Shown here: piece after piece, positions 35,091 through 43,045 of the stretch
How positions within the stretch are numbered: position 1 is the stretch's first letter
Layout of the letters: the number at the start of each line of letters is the position of its first letter
Source of the DNA: an uncultured Flavobacteriaceae bacterium
GTDB lineage: Bacteria; Bacteroidota; Bacteroidia; Flavobacteriales; Flavobacteriaceae
Length of the DNA stretch: 64,000 bases
Assembly: GCA_947497145.1 (NCBI GenBank)
Contig: CANMFQ010000020.1
Span: 1-64,000 of the forward strand
Direction of reading: 5' to 3'
The notes under the pieces: model-generated
Told to the model about the DNA's origin: nothing
What the model saw: only the letters and a program-made list of their open reading frames with translations
Database searches by the model: none
Made by a program: the position numbers and the translations under genes

Positions 35091-36545
35091 TTACGCCTTG
35101 TGTCTTATGTAAAAAGTCTTTTTTTCTAAATATTGTTCAAATCCATATTTACCATCTTCTCCACCAGAACCACTTAACTTATAACCATTGTGAAACCCTT
35201 GGTGCTGTTCGCCATGACCTCTATTCACATAAATTTCGCCATATTCAAGTTCATCATTACACTTCATAATAGTGTTCATGTTGTTTGTAAATATCATGGC
35301 AGCCAAGCCATAGTCACAATCATTGGCATAGCCAATTACCTCTTCAAAAGTTTTGAATTTAAGAACGGGTAGTATGGGGCCAAATGACTCTTCATGTACA
35401 ATGGTCATATCTTGTGTTACGTTGGTTAAAACCGTAGGCTCAAACCAATATCCTTTTTCAAATTGTGGGCCCTTTGGACGTTTACCTCCAGTGGCTATTG
35501 TGGCACCTTCTTTTACACTAATGGCTACTAAGTGCTCCATGTGTTTAAGTTCTGCGGCGTTTACTTTTGGTCCCATATCAGTTGTTTCTAATAGGGGGTC
35601 GCCAACGTTTAATGCTTTTGTTTTAGCTATAAATTTGCGCATAAAAACAGCATATATAGCTTCGTGTACATACATGCGCTCATTACAGGTGCAAACCTGT
35701 CCGCAATTGTCAAAACGAGAATGGAGTGCGGCATCAACGGCCGCATCAATATCTGCATCTTCAAAAATGATAAATGGAGCTTTTCCGCCCAGCTCAAGTT
35801 GCACATGGGTAAGGTTTTGTGCGGCATTACGGGCTATTTGTTGTCCTACAGGAGTTGAGCCCGTCATGGTCACCATTTTTGTAATGGGACTTTCTACTAG
35901 GGCATTGCCCATAGCTCTTCCAGGGCCAGTTATGATGTTGAGCACCCCATCAGGAAGGCCTACTTTTTTGGCCAAATTGCCAAGTTCTAAAGTAGCCAAA
36001 GGCGTTTCTGAAGTTGGTTTAAGAACAACGGTGTTACCAGCAACGAGTGCAGGACCTATTTTTCTTCCTGCTAATGCTAGTGGAAAATTCCATGCTGTAA
36101 TGGCAACCACAACACCGCGAGGAATTTTTTGTATCCAAATTTGCTCGTTAGGATTGTCTGACGGAATAATATCCCCTTCAATTCTTCGCGCACCTTCACA
36201 GGCATATTCAATGAAGGAAGCGGTTACCGCAACTTCCATACGGGCTACTTTTAATAATTTTCCTTGTTCTTTTACTAAAAGCTCGGCTAAATAATCGGCA
36301 TTTGCTTTAATTTCATCAGCAAGCTTTCGCAATATTTCTGCCCGCTCACGGGGGGGTAATTTACGCCATGCTTTTTGCGCTTTTTCAGCTGCTTTTAAGG
36401 CACTATGGGCTTCTTCAATAGTGCCATTCTGTACTCTTGCAACAACGTCTTCTGTGGACGGATTAATTACGTTAATAGTTTCGCCAGAAGTTGAAGCAGT
36501 CCATTTTCCGTCGATAAAAAGTAGGTACTCTTTTGTAGTTGCCAT
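35091..36545 (-). CDS. NAD(P)+-dependent aldehyde dehydrogenase, probable 3,6-anhydro-L-galactose dehydrogenase
   Basis: 484 residues with the ALDH landmarks: Asn153 (AWNFPLA), general base Glu251 (ELGGK), nucleophile Cys285 (GQVCT), and GSTPVGQ as the cofactor loop. It resembles lactaldehyde/succinate-semialdehyde-type enzymes. In characterised agarolytic bacteria an enzyme of this family oxidises AHG to anhydrogalactonate, and this is the obvious role beside GH117 and the cycloisomerase gene, with which it has no intergenic base. Cofactor preference cannot be judged with confidence. Confidence 0.88.
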   Translation of the reverse strand: MATTKEYLLFIDGKWTASTSGETINVINPSTEDVVARVQNGTIEEAHSALKAAEKAQKAWRKLPPRERAEILRKLADEIKANADYLAELLVKEQGKLLKVARMEVAVTASFIEYACEGARRIEGDIIPSDNPNEQIWIQKIPRGVVVAITAWNFPLALAGRKIGPALVAGNTVVLKPTSETPLATLELGNLAKKVGLPDGVLNIITGPGRAMGNALVESPITKMVTMTGSTPVGQQIARNAAQNLTHVQLELGGKAPFIIFEDADIDAAVDAALHSRFDNCGQVCTCNERMYVHEAIYAVFMRKFIAKTKALNVGDPLLETTDMGPKVNAAELKHMEHLVAISVKEGATIATGGKRPKGPQFEKGYWFEPTVLTNVTQDMTIVHEESFGPILPVLKFKTFEEVIGYANDCDYGLAAMIFTNNMNTIMKCNDELEYGEIYVNRGHGEQHQGFHNGYKLSGSGGEDGKYGFEQYLEKKTFYIRHKA

Positions 36546-36590
36546 AATTATTTGTTGTGATTTTATGCTTAATATTTATTGTTTGATGGA

Positions 36591-37361
36591 TTATCTGCCC
36601 ATCCAACCACCATCTACCAACATGGTACTTCCGCTCATATAGTTTGATGCTTGTGAAGCGAGAAATACAATAGGACCTTTAAAATCTTCAGGTTTTCCCC
36701 ATCTACCAGCTGGAATTCTCGCAAGAATTGATTTTGAACGTTCTGGATCATTGCGTAGGGCTTCGGTATTATCTGTACTGATATATCCCGGAGCAATAGC
36801 GTTTACTTGTACGCCTTTTCCTGCCCATTCGTTAGCAAATGCCATCGTCATTTGACCAATAGCGCCTTTACTAGCTGCATAACCTGGTACGGTAATACCG
36901 CCCTGGAAGGTGAGGAGGGAAGCTGTAAATACAATTTTACCAGCACCTCTAGCAACCATTTCTTTTCCTATTTCTCGCGTCAATACAAATTGTGCTGTTT
37001 GGTTTACCTCAATAACCTTATCCCAATATTCATCAGGGTGTTCTGCTGCTGGTGCTCGTAAAATAGTACCGGCATTATTAACCAGAATATCAATTTGCGG
37101 AAAATCGTCTTTCACCTGTTTTATGAATGCATAAAGTGAATCACGGCTGCTAAAATCACAGGTATATCCTTTAAATTTTCTTCCAATGCCTTCTACTTCT
37201 TGTTCTACAATACTACCATGTTTTTCTAGTGAGGCACTTACGCCAATAATATCTGCACCAGCTTCTGCTAAGCCCAAAGCCATTGCTTTTCCTATACCTC
37301 TTTTACAGCCTGTTACTAATGCTATTTTACCTTTTAGGCTAAATTCTTTTAAAATGCTCAT
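36591..37361 (-). CDS. kduD: SDR dehydrogenase of KduD type, probable D-KDG 5-dehydrogenase step
   Basis: 256 residues. TGCKRGIG at 18-25 (cofactor), NNAG (Asn96), Ser148, and the catalytic pair Tyr161/Lys165 (YAASK) are in place. It aligns by eye with KduD (2-deoxy-D-gluconate 3-dehydrogenase). In the L-AHG pathway worked out in agarolytic bacteria, a KduD-like enzyme reduces 2,5-diketo-3-deoxy-L-galactonate to D-KDG after an MDR dehydrogenase has oxidised C5; both enzyme types occur in this operon. 45 bases separate it from the ALDH gene downstream. Confidence 0.85.
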   Translation of the reverse strand: MSILKEFSLKGKIALVTGCKRGIGKAMALGLAEAGADIIGVSASLEKHGSIVEQEVEGIGRKFKGYTCDFSSRDSLYAFIKQVKDDFPQIDILVNNAGTILRAPAAEHPDEYWDKVIEVNQTAQFVLTREIGKEMVARGAGKIVFTASLLTFQGGITVPGYAASKGAIGQMTMAFANEWAGKGVQVNAIAPGYISTDNTEALRNDPERSKSILARIPAGRWGKPEDFKGPIVFLASQASNYMSGSTMLVDGGWMGR

Positions 37362-37378
37362 TTTTTTTGCTTTTTTAA

Positions 37379-38569
37379 TTATAGTGCTTTTTGCACATAG
37401 GTTTCAAAACGTCTTATATAATCCCAACCGTTTTTATGGTCAAAACACAGCCCCCATTTTAAGGCCGCTAAAGGGGCTTTTTCTGTTTGAATTGACCGTA
37501 CTAAGCCTGCGGCATGAGGTGGTTTTGTACGCCCGCCTATGTGTGATTTTATGTCGAAATTAATGCCATCAGCAGCCCATTGAATGGTGTTGTTTTCTGG
37601 GCCATCGGAGGTTAACATAGCCGCTATTCCTCCCTGATAGTGCCATACGCAAACTTCGTGTCCGCTATTGGTTATTGGGTTGTATGGAGATTTTTTATAT
37701 GGACCTTCTATGTGGTCTGCAATAGCTACCCCCCATTTTATTTCCCTACCGCCTAAGGTGTGTTCTTCTCCCATGCGCTCACCTTTGTAATAGAGATAAA
37801 ACTTATTTTTATAATGCATGAGGCAGGGGTCATGGACTTTGTGGCTATCAAAATCACCCTTCTCTTCAACAAGAAATCGATTGTCTTCATTACCTAACCA
37901 CTTACCATTATCTGATGGCGATAGAATGGGAGTAGCTAATTTTTTCCATGGTCCCTCGGGAGAATCAGCTATGGCCATACCCACTTGGTTTTTTACTCGA
38001 TTTAAGTAAGGAGCTTTTACGGTTTGATATACTAAATAATATTTGCCATTATGTGCTAAAACTTCGGGAGTAAATACAGCGCGGTCGTCATAAGCACCCT
38101 TACTACCACGTCCAACAGCCAGACCAACATCATACCACATAAAACCATCTGTTGATTTTGCGCACCATATTTCTGATAAATCCCAAGGAAATACTTTTTT
38201 ATTGGGGTCTCCTGTTTTAAACCCATAAGCCTTTCCATAACTTTTGGTATAATAAACATAGTAAGTGCCATCAACTTGAATTACCGCACTGGGATCTCTT
38301 TTTACAATACCTTCTTCAAAACCGATATCTCCCTTAATGTCTGATATTCGGAATTTTGTCCACCATTCAGCATTAGCGTCATACCCCATTTCAATCGCCC
38401 TTTTTGAGGCTGAACTTAGGCTATCTATGTTTGTGATGCCTAATTGTTTGACTAGTTGTTTTGAAACTTTTTTCTGGGGCTCAACTGCATCTTTTTTGTC
38501 CTTTTCTTGGCAACTACACAGCGCTAAGAATACCATAAAAAAAGTAAGGCTTGATTTTGTCGCTTTCAT
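37379..38569 (-). CDS. GH117 exo-alpha-1,3-(3,6-anhydro)-L-galactosidase, paralogue 1, lipoprotein
   Basis: 396 residues with a lipobox (LCSC, Cys20), so membrane-anchored in the periplasm or on the surface. The five-bladed propeller carries the GH117 acidic triad and His: Asp92 (KRDPSA), Asp247 (HKVHDPC), His304 and Glu305 (NSGHE). The N-terminal helical segment (SASKRAIE) is the domain-swapped dimerisation element of the family. GH117 enzymes release 3,6-anhydro-L-galactose from the non-reducing end of neoagaro-oligosaccharides. Some clades are inactive on neoagarobiose, so activity should not be assumed. It is inside the AHG operon, 17 bases before the SDR gene. Confidence 0.92.
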   Translation of the reverse strand: MKATKSSLTFFMVFLALCSCQEKDKKDAVEPQKKVSKQLVKQLGITNIDSLSSASKRAIEMGYDANAEWWTKFRISDIKGDIGFEEGIVKRDPSAVIQVDGTYYVYYTKSYGKAYGFKTGDPNKKVFPWDLSEIWCAKSTDGFMWYDVGLAVGRGSKGAYDDRAVFTPEVLAHNGKYYLVYQTVKAPYLNRVKNQVGMAIADSPEGPWKKLATPILSPSDNGKWLGNEDNRFLVEEKGDFDSHKVHDPCLMHYKNKFYLYYKGERMGEEHTLGGREIKWGVAIADHIEGPYKKSPYNPITNSGHEVCVWHYQGGIAAMLTSDGPENNTIQWAADGINFDIKSHIGGRTKPPHAAGLVRSIQTEKAPLAALKWGLCFDHKNGWDYIRRFETYVQKAL

Positions 38570-38591
38570 TGGTTGAGTTTTAGTACATGTT

Positions 38592-39608
38592 TTAACGTTG
38601 GCAGTCCATTAAGGTTTTCATCCCGTCAGGGTTGTTATCAATATTTTCAAATACTTGTTGAATGTTGGTCAGTGGTTGTACATCGGTAATCATTTGCTCA
38701 AAAGGCAATGTATTTGCTGTAACCAATGCTATGGCGCGCTCATAATCTTCTTTTTCATAAACGCGAGCACCAATGAGTTTTAATTCTTTCCAAAAGAATT
38801 TAAAAAGATCAATCTCTTTCTTTTGTCCGTGAATGGCAACCATTAAAATACGTCCACGAATACCCGCAATTTCGGTCATCACATTCAATGCAGCTTGAAC
38901 GCCTGCCACTTCAAAAACTACATCGGCATTACGACCTTCTGTTTGCTTTTTTACATAGTCTATTAAATCAATTTTAGTGGGGTTTACGGCATTCAGCCCT
39001 AGTTCTTTTGCTTTGGTAATTCTATTTTCATTCACTTCAGAAACGATAATATTGGCGCCAGTTTCTTTGGCTACAAGGGCTACAAGAAGTCCAATAGGGC
39101 CACCGCCAAGCACAACGGCGGTTTCGCTAGCTTGTAATTTACTCAAGCGCACATCATGAACCGCAACAGCCAAAGGCTCAGTAAGAGCGGCTAGTTTTAA
39201 ACTTGTTTCTTCCTTTAATTTATGCAGGGTGAAAGCAGGAACATTCCAATACTGTTGCATAGACCCTGGGCTATCAATGCCTATAAATTTTAAATCTTCA
39301 CAGATATGATTAAAGCCCTTGTCAGATGGTTTTACACCACGGTCATCAAGCGGTCGTACAACTACTTTGTCACCTATTGAAAATTTTGATACGCCTTCTC
39401 CTATGGCATCTATCGTACCAGACATTTCATGGCCTATGGTAAGGGGAATGCTGACACGTTTGTCCATCATACCGTGGTAAATGTGAACATCAGTACCACA
39501 TACGCCAGAATAGGCGACTTTTATGCGAACCTCTCCTTTTGCAGGAGGAGCGATTTTTTTTTCAATTACTGAAAACGTTTTATTTCCTTCATATACTGTT
39601 GCTTTCAT
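38592..39608 (-). CDS. Zinc-type medium-chain dehydrogenase, probable 2-keto-3-deoxy-L-galactonate 5-dehydrogenase
   Basis: 338 residues. Catalytic zinc residues Cys37 (GVCGTD), His60 and Glu61 (GHE) are present, and [10 protein letters not shown] is the cofactor site. The structural-zinc lobe (about residues 86-105) has a single Cys (Cys103) where most homologues have four, so the second zinc is absent. It is similar in kind to L-threonine/sorbitol/L-galactonate 5-dehydrogenases. In the L-AHG route an enzyme of this family oxidises C5 of 2-keto-3-deoxy-L-galactonate. First gene of the AHG operon, 22 bases before the first GH117 gene. Confidence 0.83.
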   Translation of the reverse strand: MKATVYEGNKTFSVIEKKIAPPAKGEVRIKVAYSGVCGTDVHIYHGMMDKRVSIPLTIGHEMSGTIDAIGEGVSKFSIGDKVVVRPLDDRGVKPSDKGFNHICEDLKFIGIDSPGSMQQYWNVPAFTLHKLKEETSLKLAALTEPLAVAVHDVRLSKLQASETAVVLGGGPIGLLVALVAKETGANIIVSEVNENRITKAKELGLNAVNPTKIDLIDYVKKQTEGRNADVVFEVAGVQAALNVMTEIAGIRGRILMVAIHGQKKEIDLFKFFWKELKLIGARVYEKEDYERAIALVTANTLPFEQMITDVQPLTNIQQVFENIDNNPDGMKTLMDCQR

Positions 39609-39911
39609 TTTTTTGAATTAAATAGTTGTTGTATAGTTTGCGAACTCTTTTTTCTACTTTAAACCTCGGAGTTTGTATCTATGCATGTCCCTGGTTATAG
39701 TTGACTGTTTTAGGTATTAGTAATTTTATTAGGTCTTATAATTAGTTCAAAATAAACTCCCCGTTATTGTACTTCTCCTCCTTAATACAAAATATCAGTG
39801 CCTAAGCCAGAAAATAAATCATTTAGTAGTTAAAGCTATGCAAGGATTTTTATCAAAGGGAAAAAATATTAAACTCTTCCATTTTAAAATTAGAGAAGTA
39901 TACCGATTCGT
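39609..39911. other. Intergenic region: promoter region of the AHG operon and flanking repeat
   Basis: 303 bases without a gene. Bases 39682-39730 carry the second copy of the repeat found at 31661-31707. No ACTAGACA operator and no good TAnnTTTG box was found on the minus strand, so the AHG operon promoter may differ from those of susC and the sulfatase gene. Confidence 0.5.
39682..39730 (+). repeat. Repeat flanking the AHG operon, upstream copy
   Basis: TGCATGTCCCTGGTTATAGT continuing to 39730 is the same-orientation partner of 31661-31707. About 85% of the first 30 bases agree, and less in the AT-rich remainder. Confidence 0.6.
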
Positions 39912-41156
39912 TTATTTTTTTTCTGTTGATAGTTTTGCTGCTTCTCCTTTTGCCGTGTGCGATGTTCTACGCTGTGAAGTAAATCGCATAATGCTCTGCT
40001 CATTATAATTATTATATATGTGTGTTAATCCCCAGCGTAAAATTTCGGTAGGTTCTTTTTCTGTATCGGCAGACCTGTTGAGCCCTATTGCATGTGGAGC
40101 GCCTTTAATTGAAGACATAATTTCAAAATTGATCCCGTCTGGAGCCCATTGAATGGTATTTTTTTCAGGACCATCAGTTGTAATTAAAGAAGCGATACCT
40201 CCGTTGTAAGGCCATACACAAATTTCATGACCACTATTACTAATAGGATTGTATGGTGATTTAATATAGGGACCTTTAGGGTTATCTGCAATAGCAACTC
40301 CGTGACGAATTTGACGACCACCAAAGGTGATTTGCTCACCCATTTGTTCTCCTTTATAGTATAAATAAAATTTTCCTTTATAAGGAAGAATGCAGGGATC
40401 ATGTACCTTATGACTGTCAAAATCTCCTTTCTTTTCAACCATAAAACGATTTTGTTCCTCGCCTTTCCAAATACCATTGTCTGCAGGGCTAAGAATAGGT
40501 TCCTTACTTTTAGTCCATGGACCATTTGGAGAATCAGCCCAGGCGAGCCCTACTTGATTTTTGACACGTACATTGTAAGGTGATTTTACCGTTTGATAGC
40601 AGAGGTAATACTTGTCTTCATATTTCATAATTTCAACAGTGAATACAGAGCGATCATCATACGCTCCTTTTTTTCCTCTACCTACAGCTATACCTTCTTC
40701 TTTCCAAGTAATACCATCTATAGAAGTGGCATACCAAATATCACAGCGATCCCATGGAAATACCTTGTCTTTTTCAATATCACCACCAAAACCTTGTGTA
40801 GCACCTGTGCTTTTTGAGTACCATACGTAGTATTTTCCGTTTTCTTTTATCATAGCGCTTGGATCCCTACGAACCACCCCTTTTTCATAAGCTAAATCTC
40901 CTTTTAAGGGCATGGGTGCGCTAAATTCTATAAACCATTCATTGCCAATGTCTGGCCATTGTAACGCTCTTTTTGAGGCAGCACTTAAATACTCTTTATT
41001 GGTGATACCCAAATGGTCTATTTTTTCATCAGTAATGTGAAGGTCTTTGTCAGTCATTTCGTGGGTAGTTTTTTTTTCAGGACATGGTTGTTTTTGCTTG
41101 CATGCAATAAAAGATAGCACTACTAGGGAGACTACTATGCAGAGTCGGTTATTCAT
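39912..41156 (-). CDS. GH117 exo-alpha-1,3-(3,6-anhydro)-L-galactosidase, paralogue 2, lipoprotein
   Basis: 414 residues; lipobox FIAC with Cys19. Complete GH117 site: Asp98 (RRDPSA), Asp253 (HKVHDPC), His310 and Glu311 (NSGHE). It shares long blocks with paralogue 1 ([28 protein letters not shown]), so the pair arose by duplication. It differs in having a Lys/Ser/Thr-rich C-terminal tail of ~20 residues and a longer linker after the lipobox. It has its own upstream region with a tandem ACTAGACA-type operator and probably its own promoter. Expected to act on neoagaro-oligosaccharides or anhydro-galactose-ended porphyran fragments. Confidence 0.92.
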   Translation of the reverse strand: MNNRLCIVVSLVVLSFIACKQKQPCPEKKTTHEMTDKDLHITDEKIDHLGITNKEYLSAASKRALQWPDIGNEWFIEFSAPMPLKGDLAYEKGVVRRDPSAMIKENGKYYVWYSKSTGATQGFGGDIEKDKVFPWDRCDIWYATSIDGITWKEEGIAVGRGKKGAYDDRSVFTVEIMKYEDKYYLCYQTVKSPYNVRVKNQVGLAWADSPNGPWTKSKEPILSPADNGIWKGEEQNRFMVEKKGDFDSHKVHDPCILPYKGKFYLYYKGEQMGEQITFGGRQIRHGVAIADNPKGPYIKSPYNPISNSGHEICVWPYNGGIASLITTDGPEKNTIQWAPDGINFEIMSSIKGAPHAIGLNRSADTEKEPTEILRWGLTHIYNNYNEQSIMRFTSQRRTSHTAKGEAAKLSTEKK

Positions 41157-41357
41157 TTTATGTTGGTTTTGTATTTAAATAGCTATGATTTTTAATCACC
41201 TTAAATACCGCTTTGCGCATTAGAAAATAAAATCACATCAAAATAAAACATTTCAGTCTGTTGTACTGATTAAGACTTGTCACGAAGTTTTAATGCATAA
41301 AGCTGTGCTAAAGGTTTTTAAAAATACAGAATGGCTATGAAATTCTTTCAAATGCGT

Positions 41358-41380
41358 ACTAGACAAATACTGAACAAATG
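41358..41380 (-). promoter_or_regulatory. Candidate PUL operator upstream of GH117 paralogue 2
   Basis: Two 11-base direct repeats in tandem, ACTAGACAAAT then ACTGAACAAAT (9 of 11 identical), ~200 bases before the GH117 start. The same arrangement occurs upstream of susC (51510) and of the sulfatase gene (57232), all in the same orientation relative to the gene. Confidence 0.55.
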
Positions 41381-41398
41381 AGAAAATAAGTTGTTTTG

Positions 41399-43042
41399 CT
41401 ATAAATTAGCAATGAAGTCTTCAAGATTTACACTTCGTTCTAATTTCATTTTCTTTCGTAATCTGTACCTTGTGGTATGTACAGACTCAACAGATATGCC
41501 CAGTAATTTTGCCATTTCTTTACTAGAAAAGTTAAGTTTGATAAGGGCACATATTTTTTGATCGGCTTGACTTAAGTTTGGATATTTTGTAGCGATTCTT
41601 TTGTAAAACTCTTCATTTACAGCGGTAAATCGTAGTTTAAATTCTTTCCAATTATTTGTGTTGTTTAATGAAATTGATTTTAAAATATGGTTGACCTCAG
41701 TACTTTTGGATCCTTCTTTTAAAGCAACAAGCTTACTTTTTAAGTCTTTAAGGAATTCGTCTTTTTCAACCAATTGTAAGGCCGATGTGGCAAGCTCTTT
41801 GTTTTTTAAAGCGACTATTTCTTTTGTTTTTTGAATTTCAAGCTCTTTGTTTTTTTGTATTAGCTCTTTTTCTATTTTGTGCTTCGATCTAATTTGCATG
41901 ATGTAAACAGCAGCAATAATTAGGGTAAAAATAAGAGCTCCCAGTAATATTATACGTTGTAAAAAAGAAATTTTATCTTCCTGCTCTAACTGTTCTAAAC
42001 GCTGTTTTTGAATTAGTTTTTCTTGGCGTTCTTTTTCAAGGCGATATTCATCTTTTATTTCTAACAGCGGTTTATTGATGGTACTTCTGCTATCAAAAAA
42101 TAGCGCATCTAATTCTTTAGCTGTTTGTTGACTTAAAAATGCTTTACGATAATCTCCTTTATTTTGATATAAATTGGCCAGCCTTTCATGAATTAGAGGA
42201 GAAAAATCTACATGACTGTTGTACGTATTAGAAATTTCAATTGCTTTCTTGTAATAGTATTCACTTTTTTCATGATCTACGGGCGCATTGCGGTAAATAT
42301 CACCCCAGTAGGTATAGATTAGTACCAAATATGAGGGTCTATTTTTTTGAAACCAAGGTTCTATATCTGTTAGTATTTTTAGGGCTTCATTTGTTTTGTT
42401 TTTTTTTGCTAAAATGAAAGATTTTTCAAATTGTAAATAGGCCATTTCAATTTGATTGGGTAGGGTTTTGTACTTAAGAAAACAACTGTCTAAATAAATT
42501 TCTCCAGTTTTTAAGTCTCCCAGTTCGCGGTAGGTGGCACAAATTAAATAATAATCTTCAACCAAATACCCTTGATCTAATGATTGTTGTTCTACTAGTT
42601 TTTTCTTCAGCTTTAATCCAGATTGTAAATATTCAAAAGCTTTTTTCTCTTTTTTAAAAAAACTATAAAGTCGACCTAATTTACTGTATACATTGGCTTT
42701 TAGTTTGTCATTTTTAATGTCATCTGCAAGGAAAAGAGCTAGCCACAAGTCGTCGTAAGATTTCGCATAATCAACTTTTTGTCCATAGATGTACGGCATA
42801 TCTAAAAGTGTATTAATAGCCATTACGGTGTCTCCGCCTTTTAAAAATTTCTCATGCGCCTGTTGCAATAAACTTACTGCACTATCAGGATTTTGAAATC
42901 GGAGTGTTTTTGAGTTTTCTAAAAGCGTTTTTGCTGCATTAAGTTCATTTAATGGGTTGTCTTGCGCATGCGAAAAGGTCATGATTACTAATAGCAAGGC
43001 TATTACAAGGGTATGAGGCACTTTTAGTACTTTATTCATCAT
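41399..43042 (-). CDS. Membrane-anchored TPR / LuxR-type HTH transcriptional regulator
   Basis: 547 residues: signal peptide or N-terminal helix (LVIALLLVIMTFSHAQ), TPR-like helical repeats ~40-340, one membrane segment (IILLGALIFTLIIAAVYIMQI), a coiled coil (KELIQKNKELEIQKTKEIVALKN), and a C-terminal LuxR-type helix-turn-helix (ADQKICALIKLNFSSKEMAKLLGISVESVHTTRYRLRKKM). The topology places TPRs in the periplasm and the HTH in the cytosol, so it could sense a periplasmic signal directly, without phosphorylation. Three bases separate it from the FG-GAP gene upstream. It is the only transcriptional regulator within the PUL and the obvious candidate for the ACTAGACA sites. Confidence 0.85.
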   Translation of the reverse strand: MMNKVLKVPHTLVIALLLVIMTFSHAQDNPLNELNAAKTLLENSKTLRFQNPDSAVSLLQQAHEKFLKGGDTVMAINTLLDMPYIYGQKVDYAKSYDDLWLALFLADDIKNDKLKANVYSKLGRLYSFFKKEKKAFEYLQSGLKLKKKLVEQQSLDQGYLVEDYYLICATYRELGDLKTGEIYLDSCFLKYKTLPNQIEMAYLQFEKSFILAKKNKTNEALKILTDIEPWFQKNRPSYLVLIYTYWGDIYRNAPVDHEKSEYYYKKAIEISNTYNSHVDFSPLIHERLANLYQNKGDYRKAFLSQQTAKELDALFFDSRSTINKPLLEIKDEYRLEKERQEKLIQKQRLEQLEQEDKISFLQRIILLGALIFTLIIAAVYIMQIRSKHKIEKELIQKNKELEIQKTKEIVALKNKELATSALQLVEKDEFLKDLKSKLVALKEGSKSTEVNHILKSISLNNTNNWKEFKLRFTAVNEEFYKRIATKYPNLSQADQKICALIKLNFSSKEMAKLLGISVESVHTTRYRLRKKMKLERSVNLEDFIANL

Positions 43043-43045
43043 TGA

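Noticed and set aside
35353-36294. A 313-codon plus-strand ORF
   Set aside because: It lies wholly opposite the aldehyde dehydrogenase gene, with low-complexity Ser/Ala/Thr composition typical of an antisense shadow.
31881-39608. D-AHG (carrageenan) pathway
   Set aside because: No carrageenase, GH129 or intact GH127 is present, and the two extra dehydrogenases fit the L-AHG route. A GH127 remnant keeps this open as history.
37379-41156. GH43 arabinanase/xylosidase assignment
   Set aside because: The propeller is similar, but the NSGHE and HKVHDPC motifs and the N-terminal dimerisation helix are those of GH117.
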